Below, in pieces: positions 1 through 5,992 of a stretch of DNA of 12,115 nucleotides. Where the stretch lies: contig WGBK01000209.1 in assembly GCA_015494335.1 (NCBI GenBank), positions 1 through 12,115 on the forward strand, read 5' to 3'. A model generated the notes under the pieces. It was not told the DNA's origin. It ran no database searches and worked only from the letters and a program-made list of their open reading frames with translations. Source of the DNA: Gammaproteobacteria bacterium. GTDB taxonomy: Bacteria > Pseudomonadota > Gammaproteobacteria > GCA-001735895. The position numbers and the translations under genes are program-made. The stretch's first letter is position 1; every line of letters begins with the position of its first letter.

Positions 1-41
1 GTGGCAACACCGTGCCGGTTCGATTCCGGCCCCGGGCACCA
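1..41 (+). tRNA. tRNA-Leu, 3' part only (5' part lies outside the window)
   Basis: The first 41 bases fold as the end of a tRNA. A GCCGG/CCGGC T-stem (14-18 with 26-30) encloses the TTCGATT loop (19-25). It is followed by the 3' acceptor strand CCCGGGC (31-37), discriminator A (38) and an encoded CCA (39-41). Just before the T-arm, GTG-GCAA-CAC (1-10) is the end of a long variable arm, so this is a class II tRNA (Leu, Ser or Tyr). The implied GCCCGGG acceptor and discriminator A fit tRNA-Leu best. The anticodon is outside the window, so the isoacceptor cannot be named. Confidence 0.85.
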
Positions 42-107
42 TTCGCCAACCCGTCTTGTCCCTGCATTTCCGATAGCGCATGCTGGCTGTCTTCTTCATC
101 CTCGTTC

Positions 108-141
108 GGTTGCCGTCCATGTGATGAATTCGGCGGCAACC
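108..141. promoter_or_regulatory. 8-bp inverted repeat between tRNA-Leu and the diguanylate cyclase
   Basis: GGTTGCCG (108-115) and CGGCAACC (134-141) are perfect reverse complements separated by 18 bases. No T-run follows on the + strand, so it is not a typical intrinsic terminator for the tRNA. It ends about where the -35 region of the downstream promoter would lie. It could be a regulator site or a stem ending the tRNA transcript. The rest of 42-197 shows no gene. Confidence 0.35.
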
Positions 142-160
142 CCATATTCCCAAAACCCTT

Positions 161-169
161 GCTATACTT
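161..169 (+). promoter_or_regulatory. Candidate sigma-S-type extended -10 element for the diguanylate cyclase
   Basis: GCTATACTT matches the stationary-phase (RpoS) -10 pattern KCTAYACTT. It lies about 30 bases upstream of the chosen ATG at 198, giving a leader of roughly 20 bases. No convincing -35 hexamer stands 17 bases upstream, which also suits an RpoS-type promoter. No Shine-Dalgarno sequence is visible before the ATG. Confidence 0.45.
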
Positions 170-197
170 CAGTCAAATTTCAAATTTATTCCTTCCG

Positions 198-1229
198 ATG
201 ACCGACCCAGCGCCGAAAATAAAGACGGAAAGTGCCGCGGAAAATCTACGCCTCGCCCTGTCGCTGATGGGCAAGCATGGCCTTCCTCCCACCCCCGTGA
301 ACTATGCGTTGATGTACTTCTATGTCAGTGGCGAGGATCTCGATCTCAACGAGAAGATCGACGAGCTGCTCGAGAGCCGCAAGGGCCTGACACCGGAAGC
401 GGCCGAGGAACTTTTCAGCTGCCATATCTGCCAGGGCAACGGACCGAGCAACGAGGCCTTGCGCGAGGAGCTGCTCTCCACCGTGGCCAATATCCTCGGC
501 ATGCTGATCGATCTCAGCGGCAAGACTGCGATGTCGAGTGACAAGCTGGAAAAGCACATCGACAAGCTGGCTCACAGCAAGGATCCCCAGGAAGTGCTCA
601 ATGTCGCCTCGGACATCATTTCCGAAACCCGCAACATGGTGGATCAGGCCAAGCAGTTCGAGAGCACTCTGCTGGATACGACGCAGGAGATCGAGCAGCT
701 CAAGGACGAACTCTACAATGCCCGCCGACAGGCGACGATGGATGCCCTGACCGGCCTCAACAACCGGCGCGGTTTCGATCATGCGCTACAGGATGCGATC
801 GAGGATTCCAACGAAAATGGGAGCGGTTTCTGCCTGCTGATGATCGATATCGATCACTTCAAGAACATCAACGATACCCACGGCCACCTGGTCGGCGACA
901 AGGTGCTGGTCGGCGTGGCCAAGATGCTGCACAAGTTCATGCGCGGCAACGATTTCCTGGCTCGCTACGGCGGCGAGGAGTTTGCCGTGTTGCTGCGCGA
1001 CACGCCGATCACCGGTGCCTTTTCGGTCGCCGAGAACCTGCGCAAGGGCATCGAGAAGTTGCGGCTGAAACACCTCAAGACGGGGCAACAGATCGGCCAG
1101 GTCACCATTTCCCTGGGCGTTGCCTACTACAACAAGGGCGAGAGCGGCGACGATCTGGTCGGTCGTTGCGACAAGGCCCTGTACCGCGCCAAGACCCTCG
1201 GTCGCAACCGTACCGTGCTGGCCGATTGA
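198..1229 (+). CDS. Diguanylate cyclase (GGDEF domain) with uncharacterised N-terminal helical region
   Basis: This 343-residue protein should make cyclic di-GMP from two GTP. The C-terminal GGDEF domain (about residues 178-343) opens with a DALTGLNNR-type motif, has the metal-binding MIDIDHFK stretch (about 215-222) and an intact active-site GGEEF at 258-262. An RGND sequence (249-252) sits exactly five residues before GGEEF, so the inhibitory I-site (RxxD) is present and product feedback is expected. Residues 1-175 carry no PAS, GAF or response-regulator motif and no membrane segment. They look helical, ending in a probable coiled-coil linker (about 150-178), with a lone CHIC pair at 75-78. 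The ATG at 198 was chosen because the upstream extension reads through the promoter and into the tRNA. The next gene starts 31 bases downstream on the same strand. Confidence 0.93.
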   Translation: MTDPAPKIKTESAAENLRLALSLMGKHGLPPTPVNYALMYFYVSGEDLDLNEKIDELLESRKGLTPEAAEELFSCHICQGNGPSNEALREELLSTVANILGMLIDLSGKTAMSSDKLEKHIDKLAHSKDPQEVLNVASDIISETRNMVDQAKQFESTLLDTTQEIEQLKDELYNARRQATMDALTGLNNRRGFDHALQDAIEDSNENGSGFCLLMIDIDHFKNINDTHGHLVGDKVLVGVAKMLHKFMRGNDFLARYGGEEFAVLLRDTPITGAFSVAENLRKGIEKLRLKHLKTGQQIGQVTISLGVAYYNKGESGDDLVGRCDKALYRAKTLGRNRTVLAD

Positions 1230-1260
1230 CCGGGTGATGCCCTACGGCGGATACTAGCGT

Positions 1261-3084
1261 ATGTTCCGCCGCATTCTCCTTCCCTCGATCCTGATCATCC
1301 TCGGCTGGGGCTTCTGGATCAGTCCGGAATTCAAGGTCATCGCCGCCGGCGTGGCCATCTTCCTGTTCGGCATGCTGTCGCTGGAGAACGGCTTCAAGAC
1401 CTTCACCGGCGGGTTGCTCGAAGGCATTCTGCAGAAATCCACCGACCGGCTGTGGAAGGGCATTGGCTTCGGCGTCGTTTCCACCAGCCTGATGCAGTCG
1501 AGCTCGCTGGTTTCGGTCATCACCATATCCTTCCTCAGTGCCGGCCTGATCGGCCTGGAGCAGGGCATCGGCATCATCTTCGGCGCCAATCTCGGCACCA
1601 CCACCGGCGCCTGGCTGATCGCGGCCTTCGGTTTCAAGGTGAAGATCTCGGCCTATGCGATGCCGATGCTGGTGTTCGGTACGCTGCTGGTATTCCAGAA
1701 ACCAAAGTCACTCAAGGGCATCGGCTATGTACTGGCGGGCCTGGGCTTCCTGCTGCTCGGCATCCAGTACATGAAGGATGGCTTCGACAGCTTCAAGAAC
1801 ACCCTGGACCTGGCACAGTACGCAGTTCCCGGGTTTGCCGGGTTGTTGCTGTACAGCCTGTTCGGTGTTGCCGCGACCGTGATCATGCAGTCCAGCCACG
1901 CCACCCTGGTATTGACCATTACCGCGCTGGCGAGCGGGCAGATCAGCTACGACAACGCCCTGGCTCTGGCCATCGGCGCCAATGTCGGCACCACGATCAC
2001 CGCCATCATCGGCTCCCTCAGCGCCAACGAGGAAGGCAAGCGACTGGCACTGGCTCACCTGATCTTCAATCTCGTCACCGGCCTGGTTGCGATCCTGTTC
2101 ATCCACCCACTGCAACTCGTGGTGAACGACATCAGCGAGTGGATCGGCATCGCCGAGGACGACTTCCTGCTCAAGTTGGCGGTATTCCACAGCCTGTTCA
2201 ATCTGATCGGCATTCTTCTCATGCTGCCCTGGATCCATCAGCTGGTGCGGCTGCTGCAGAAGCTGATTCCGGCCCGCCAGCCCTCGCGCCAGCAGCCGCG
2301 CTACCTGCTCGAGTCCAGTATCGCCTATCCCGATACTGCCACCGAGGCGGTGCGCAAGGAAACCCTGCATCTGTGGGACAACAGCCTGGACATCATCGCC
2401 CACGGCCTGCGCCTGCCGAAGGAGGAACTGCTGGATCCGAATATTCCACTGGAAGATCTGGTGGCCCGGCACCCCGTCGACGACAATTTCGATTTCGATC
2501 GCTACTACGAGATCAAGATCAAGAGCCTCTACAGCGCCATCATCGCCTACATCAGCCGTGCCTCCTTCGGCTGGGAGATGGAACAATCCGGCGAGATCCA
2601 CTGGCTGCGTCGCGCCAGCCAGGCCATGGTCGACGCCATCAAGGCGATGAAACATCTGCAGAAGAACCTGATACGCTACAGCCATTCGCCGAATCTGTTC
2701 ATCCGCCAGCAATACCAGGTGCTGCGCATGCAGGTGGCACGCCTGCTGCGCGACCTGGAACAGCTGCGCAAGGCGACGCCCGAAGACATGCCCGCGCTGC
2801 TGGTGGATCACCTGAAGATGGACACCCAGCGTTTCTATACCGAAATGAACCGCAACATCGACGAGATGATCCGCCTGCAGCAGATCACGCCGGAAATGGC
2901 TACCTCTTTGATGAACGATCTGACCTACGTGCACACCATCTATCAGCGACTGGTGGAAGTGGGGGAAACCCTGTTCGTGCGTCAGAACAAGGCCTTGAGC
3001 GATGCCGAGAAATCGCTGCAACTGGACGATGCCGAGTTGAAGGAAATGGAAGAAACCCGTCATCGTCGGCAGGAGGTGAGTTGA
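1261..3084 (+). CDS. Na+/phosphate cotransporter-family membrane protein with PhoU-like C-terminal domain
   Basis: This 607-residue inner-membrane protein belongs to the Na/Pi cotransporter family (NptA/YjbB-like). It shows the family's duplicated signature: MQSSS (78-82) with GANLGTTTGAW (108-118), and MQSSH (209-213) with GANVGTTITAI (239-249). These QSS and GANxGTT pairs form the two halves of the inverted-topology transport core. Hydrophobic segments run from residue 1 to about 335. From about 345 to 607 the protein is soluble, helical and charged, as in the PhoU-like tails of longer family members. YjbB-type proteins are linked to phosphate export, NptA-type to sodium-coupled uptake; the sequence alone does not settle direction. 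The start is 31 bases after the cyclase stop, so co-transcription is likely, with only a weak GGCGG ribosome site near 1246-1250. Confidence 0.9.
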   Translation: MFRRILLPSILIILGWGFWISPEFKVIAAGVAIFLFGMLSLENGFKTFTGGLLEGILQKSTDRLWKGIGFGVVSTSLMQSSSLVSVITISFLSAGLIGLEQGIGIIFGANLGTTTGAWLIAAFGFKVKISAYAMPMLVFGTLLVFQKPKSLKGIGYVLAGLGFLLLGIQYMKDGFDSFKNTLDLAQYAVPGFAGLLLYSLFGVAATVIMQSSHATLVLTITALASGQISYDNALALAIGANVGTTITAIIGSLSANEEGKRLALAHLIFNLVTGLVAILFIHPLQLVVNDISEWIGIAEDDFLLKLAVFHSLFNLIGILLMLPWIHQLVRLLQKLIPARQPSRQQPRYLLESSIAYPDTATEAVRKETLHLWDNSLDIIAHGLRLPKEELLDPNIPLEDLVARHPVDDNFDFDRYYEIKIKSLYSAIIAYISRASFGWEMEQSGEIHWLRRASQAMVDAIKAMKHLQKNLIRYSHSPNLFIRQQYQVLRMQVARLLRDLEQLRKATPEDMPALLVDHLKMDTQRFYTEMNRNIDEMIRLQQITPEMATSLMNDLTYVHTIYQRLVEVGETLFVRQNKALSDAEKSLQLDDAELKEMEETRHRRQEVS

Positions 3085-3339
3085 ATGGGTCGCAAGAAAC
3101 TTTTGAAGAAACTGGGTGAGTTCTTCAGTCTCGACCAGCGTGCGCGACAACGCCGCAAGGACGAGCTGAAGGATATTCTGGCGCGCTTGAAGAAGAAGGA
3201 GTGCGAACTACGCGAGCGCCTGGAAAGGGAAACCGACGACGACCGTCGCCGGGAGCTGCAATCGAAGATCGAGATCGTCTATCAGCAGCGCAAGAAGGGT
3301 ATCGGGATGCTGAAGGAACTGCGCGACGAGGAGAGCTAG
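3085..3339 (+). CDS. Small highly charged coiled-coil protein, function unknown
   Basis: This 84-residue protein is very rich in Lys, Arg and Glu. It has long heptad-like stretches (about residues 18-78) and no membrane segment, signal peptide or cysteine cluster beyond a single Cys. It looks like a cytoplasmic helical hairpin or coiled coil. Its ATG directly follows the stop of the cotransporter gene with no spacer. A strong AGGAGG (3071-3076) lies inside the upstream coding sequence eight bases before the ATG, so expression should be coupled. That arrangement suggests a partner of the phosphate transporter or its PhoU-like domain, but this is inference. No known family was recognised. Confidence 0.8.
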   Translation: MGRKKLLKKLGEFFSLDQRARQRRKDELKDILARLKKKECELRERLERETDDDRRRELQSKIEIVYQQRKKGIGMLKELRDEES

Positions 3340-4082
3340 CGGGCCGTTCCGCCACAAACCGGGCAGCCGGGATTGACCGGCACCTGCAACTGCTGCCATC
3401 GCATCGACAGGGCATCGAAGAGGGTCAGCCGGCCGACCAGTTCCTCGTCGTTTCCGGTCAGGATCAGCAGGGCCTGCAGCGCCTGCAGCGTGCCCATCAC
3501 GCCGACCACCGGTCCGAGCACGCCTTCCATCTCGCAAGTCGGCATGTCCTCGTAGGAATCGGGGTAGAGACACTGGTAGCAGGGACCGCGCCCCGGCAAC
3601 ACCGGCAGGATTTGCCCCTCCATGCGGATGGCCGCTGCGCTGACCAGCGGTGTCGAGGAAGCCAGGCACTGGCGGTTGATCTGAAACCGGGTGGCGAAGT
3701 TGTCGCTGCAATCGAGCACGATGGTTGCGGCCTCGATTTCCGCGGCCAGTTCCCGGTCATCGAGCTGATGCTCCCGGGTGACGACGCGGCAATCGGGGTT
3801 CAGCGCAGCAAGGCTTTGACAGGCCGATTCCACCTTCAGCATGCCCACGCGATCGCTGGCATGAATTACCTGTCGTTGCAGGTTGGAAAGCTCCACCACG
3901 TCGAAATCCACCAGCACCAGTTCGCCGACGCCGGCGGCGGCCAGGTACAGGGCGGCGGGGGAACCGAGACCGCCGAGCCCGATGATCAGCGCACGACTGT
4001 CGAGCAGCTTCTGCTGCCCTTCCTTGCCAATCTGGGGCAACTGGATCTGGCGCGCATAACGGGACTCGTCCGGCGGCAGCAT
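3336..4082 (-). CDS. moeB: MoeB/ThiF-type adenylyltransferase (E1-like activator of a MoaD-type sulfur carrier)
   Basis: This 248-residue protein should adenylate the C-terminal glycine of the MoaD-like carrier using ATP, the step before thiocarboxylate formation in pterin-cofactor synthesis. It shows the nucleotide loop GLGGLGSP (35-42), the conserved RYARQ (8-12), SNLQRQ (66-71) and DCSDN (124-128) motifs, Cys183 in a TCEMEGVLGP stretch, and two zinc-binding pairs, C168/C171 (CYQC) and C240/C243 (CPVC). Length matches Escherichia coli MoeB, and there is no C-terminal rhodanese domain, so sulfur must come from another protein. The ATG at 4082 overlaps the preceding stop (TGATG) and has GGGAGG six bases upstream; a GTG one codon earlier (4085) is possible but badly spaced. 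It is the last gene of the aor operon. ThiF is a less likely alternative given the molybdo/tungsto-enzyme context. Confidence 0.92.
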   Translation of the reverse strand: MLPPDESRYARQIQLPQIGKEGQQKLLDSRALIIGLGGLGSPAALYLAAAGVGELVLVDFDVVELSNLQRQVIHASDRVGMLKVESACQSLAALNPDCRVVTREHQLDDRELAAEIEAATIVLDCSDNFATRFQINRQCLASSTPLVSAAAIRMEGQILPVLPGRGPCYQCLYPDSYEDMPTCEMEGVLGPVVGVMGTLQALQALLILTGNDEELVGRLTLFDALSMRWQQLQVPVNPGCPVCGGTAR

Positions 4083-4387
4083 CACCCGCCTCCCTTGTGG
4101 AAGTACTGCTGGAAGCGAAGCAGAAAACGCTCGATCGCGTCTTCATTATCGGCCTCGACGGCGATCTCGACTTCGAGACGGGGCAGGGCGAGCATGCCCA
4201 TGCTGCGGGAGGGCAGTTCCCGCGCTTCTATCCTTGCCTGCAAACCCTCCCGGCCAGTCAACTGCCAGCCATCAGCCAGTTCCTTGCAGGTCATGCCGGA
4301 TGGGGGCTGGCAGAAGGTGGCTTGCAGGGTGCGCGCGAATTCCTCGCTTGTATAGCCCATGTCCAGCACCTGTCGGCGTTGCTTCAT
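4082..4387 (-). CDS. Unrecognised 101-residue protein between the MoaD-like and MoeB genes of the aor operon
   Basis: The start is an ATG that overlaps the upstream carrier's stop (ATGA, 4384-4387), and its stop overlaps the moeB start (TGATG). It is therefore translationally embedded in the operon and very likely real. The protein is soluble with a single Cys (in TFCQPPSG) and no metal-binding pattern. The N-terminal half looks helical. The C-terminal half (about residues 58-97) alternates strand-like LPRLEVEIAVEA with a helix EDAIERFLLRFQQYF, reminiscent of a small alpha/beta fold. It ends in K-G-G-G, but these codons coincide with the ribosome site for moeB, so the resemblance to a ubiquitin-like tail may be accidental. 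MoaD-related proteins with an extra C-terminal domain exist, and a split form of such a domain is one hypothesis. A role in tungstopterin synthesis or AOR maturation is inferred from position only. Confidence 0.8.
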   Translation of the reverse strand: MKQRRQVLDMGYTSEEFARTLQATFCQPPSGMTCKELADGWQLTGREGLQARIEARELPSRSMGMLALPRLEVEIAVEADNEDAIERFLLRFQQYFHKGGG

Positions 4388-4635
4388 CCGCCAGCGACCG
4401 GCGGCCACACGGCGATGGTGTCGCCTTCCTCGAGCCGGGTTTCGAGGCGGTCCTCCCCGCAGACGAACAGCCCGTTGCGCAGCACGATGTGGGCCTGTTC
4501 CTCGGGGATTCGAAAGCGGTCGAGAAATTCCTGCACCGTACAGGCATCAGGCACCTGAACCTCGCGCCGATGACGCGACTGCCCGGGTGGCAGCAACGGC
4601 ATCAGTGAAGCATAGAGCTCGAGGTAGGCTTTCAT
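4384..4635 (-). CDS. MoaD/ThiS-family ubiquitin-like sulfur carrier protein
   Basis: This 83-residue protein has the beta-grasp pattern of MoaD: an MKAYLELYASL opening strand, a central helix with VQEFLDRF (34-41), the LRNGLFV strand (52-58), and a GDTIAVWPPVAGG end. The essential C-terminal Gly-Gly is present, to be activated by the MoeB-type enzyme two genes downstream and then carried as thiocarboxylate. The ATG at 4635 is preferred: GAGGA lies just before it, overlapping the aorC-like stop (TGAGGA), whereas the longer reading frame intrudes on that gene. The gap to the upstream gene is seven bases and the downstream gene overlaps. No moaE is adjacent, so it either shares a MoaE encoded elsewhere or serves this enzyme's cofactor specifically. 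Confidence 0.88.
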   Translation of the reverse strand: MKAYLELYASLMPLLPPGQSRHRREVQVPDACTVQEFLDRFRIPEEQAHIVLRNGLFVCGEDRLETRLEEGDTIAVWPPVAGG

Positions 4636-4642
4636 CGAATCC

Positions 4643-5896
4643 TCAGGGGCGATAGCCGACGGCCTGGGTGGCGCCGATCCAGGCCTCCATGATACGGGTC
4701 GGGTCATCCATCAGACGCTGTTTCCAGTCGCCGAGTTCAATACAGGATTCGATCAGGCCGCGAAGCGCGCCGACATGCTCGGTATGGCCGATGCTGCTGG
4801 CTCCAACCAGACGCTCGCCGTCGAACTGCAGGTTGAGATAGCGGAATGCCTTGGGGTCGTAGAGTTCGCTGTGCTCTCCACCCTCGACACCCATCCACAA
4901 ACCGTAGGATACGCTGACCAGACCGAGGGTATCGAGTACGTTCATGTTGATCGAACCCTTGTGTTCGACCGGGCGGCCGGCCATGTTGAGAGCGGCGATG
5001 CGACCGTGGTCCGTAGCCGTGGGCTGAATGGCCTGCACGCTGTAGTTGCCGGTGGAGAAATCCAGCCCTTGCGCTACGTCGCCGGCGGCATAGACCCGTT
5101 CGTCGCTGCTGCGCATGTGGTGATTGACCAGAATGCCGTGATCGATATCGATGCCGGAATCCTCGAGCCAGGCGATGTTGGGCCGCACGCCGGTGGCGGT
5201 GATGACCAGGTCGGCCTCGACGGTCTCGCCGTTGCTGAGGCGGACATGGGCCAGCGCACCCTGATCCTCGATGGATTCGACCGATACCGAGGTCAGTACA
5301 TGGACGCCGCGGTCGATACACCACTGGGCCAGCAGGCCACCGGCCTTCTCGTCGAGCATGCGCGGTACCATGCGGTTGCCGGTTTCGACCACGGTGAGTT
5401 TCACACCGCGCTTGACCAGCGATTCGAGCAGTATGCTGCCGATGAAGCCGGCGCCGATCAGCAGGACGCTGGAACCGGGCTGGGCTTTTTCGGCGATGTG
5501 TCGTGCATGCTCGAGGGTCCAGCAGGGGGTGACATGGCTTGATTCCGCGACGCCGGGGATCGGCGGCGTGAAGGGGCTGGAACCGGTGGCGATGAGCAGG
5601 CGGTCGTAGGGGAGGGTCGAGCCGTCCTCCAGTTGGACGCTCTGCTTCTCCGGGTTCAGGGCCACGGCGTTTTGCCGGTCCAGATCGATGCGCAGGTCAT
5701 CGTAGTAGCTCGACGGACGCAGATGCGTGCCGCTCTCGCCCACCTTGCCCTCGAGGCAGTAGGGGATCGCCATGCGCGAGTAGGGCGGTTCGGGTTCGTT
5801 GCCGATGACGCGGATTTCGCAATCGGGATCGGCCTTGCGCAGAACCTCGGCGGCAGTGATGCCGGCGGGTCCGGCGCCGATGATGACATGTTTCAT
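4643..5896 (-). CDS. aorC: FAD-dependent NAD(P)H oxidoreductase subunit of the tungsten AOR complex (AorC-like)
   Basis: This 417-residue flavoprotein is built like a pyridine nucleotide-disulfide oxidoreductase. An FAD-binding GAGPAG is at residues 7-12, an ATG motif at 103-105, a second dinucleotide loop GAGFIG at 148-153 followed by an acidic E171 that favours NAD(H) over NADP(H), and the FAD-contacting AGDVA at 271-275. No redox-active CxxxxC pair is present in the usual disulfide reductase position. In Aromatoleum the corresponding AorC subunit passes electrons between the ferredoxin-like AorA subunit and NAD+; the same role is inferred here from family and gene order. The ATG at 5896 is chosen because the FAD-binding strand MKHVIIGAG begins there; its ribosome site is weak. 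It lies 96 bases after aorB, a gap that holds two hairpins. Confidence 0.85.
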   Translation of the reverse strand: MKHVIIGAGPAGITAAEVLRKADPDCEIRVIGNEPEPPYSRMAIPYCLEGKVGESGTHLRPSSYYDDLRIDLDRQNAVALNPEKQSVQLEDGSTLPYDRLLIATGSSPFTPPIPGVAESSHVTPCWTLEHARHIAEKAQPGSSVLLIGAGFIGSILLESLVKRGVKLTVVETGNRMVPRMLDEKAGGLLAQWCIDRGVHVLTSVSVESIEDQGALAHVRLSNGETVEADLVITATGVRPNIAWLEDSGIDIDHGILVNHHMRSSDERVYAAGDVAQGLDFSTGNYSVQAIQPTATDHGRIAALNMAGRPVEHKGSINMNVLDTLGLVSVSYGLWMGVEGGEHSELYDPKAFRYLNLQFDGERLVGASSIGHTEHVGALRGLIESCIELGDWKQRLMDDPTRIMEAWIGATQAVGYRP

Positions 5897-5914
5897 ATCA
5901 GGGTCCGTAACGGG

Positions 5915-5935
5915 AAAAACCGCGCAGGCGCGGTT
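5915..5935 (-). terminator. Terminator-like hairpin between aorB and aorC
   Basis: On the minus strand AACCGCG and CGCGGTT (5935-5929 and 5924-5918) form a perfect 7-bp stem with loop CCTG, ending in a five-T run (5919-5915). It has the form of a short intrinsic terminator yet lies upstream of aorC and the maturation genes. Partial termination that favours aorAB over aorC-moeB is a plausible reading. Confidence 0.5.
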
Positions 5936-5951
5936 GTGGAATCTGGAAAAC

Positions 5952-5985
5952 AACCGTCTGGCGGTGCTTACACCGCCGGACGGTT
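5952..5985 (-). promoter_or_regulatory. Long intercistronic stem-loop just after the aorB stop
   Basis: The arms 5952-5966 and 5971-5985 pair over 15 positions with one mismatch on the minus strand (A opposite C) around a 4-base loop. The stem begins 8 bases past the aorB stop codon. On the minus strand it is followed by GTTTTCC, a weak T-rich stretch. It could be an attenuator, or a 3' stem stabilising the aorAB part of the message against exonucleases. Confidence 0.55.
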
Positions 5986-5992
5986 TCCGGGA

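Noticed and set aside
12..197. N-terminal extension of the diguanylate cyclase back to position 12
   Set aside because: It would read through the tRNA 3' end and the promoter region, and the added residues are unlike cyclase N-termini.
1708..3150. A 480-codon frame on the - strand and a 555-codon + frame (1452-3119) over the cotransporter
   Set aside because: Both overlap a gene with intact QSS and GANxGTT repeats and encode Gln/His- or Arg/Pro-rich sequence without family features.
4082..4093. C-terminal Gly-Gly-Gly of the 101-residue protein as a second ubiquitin-like sulfur-carrier tail
   Set aside because: The codons GGA GGC GGG are also the ribosome binding site of moeB, and the rest of the protein lacks a beta-grasp pattern, so the tail is probably a by-product of overlap.
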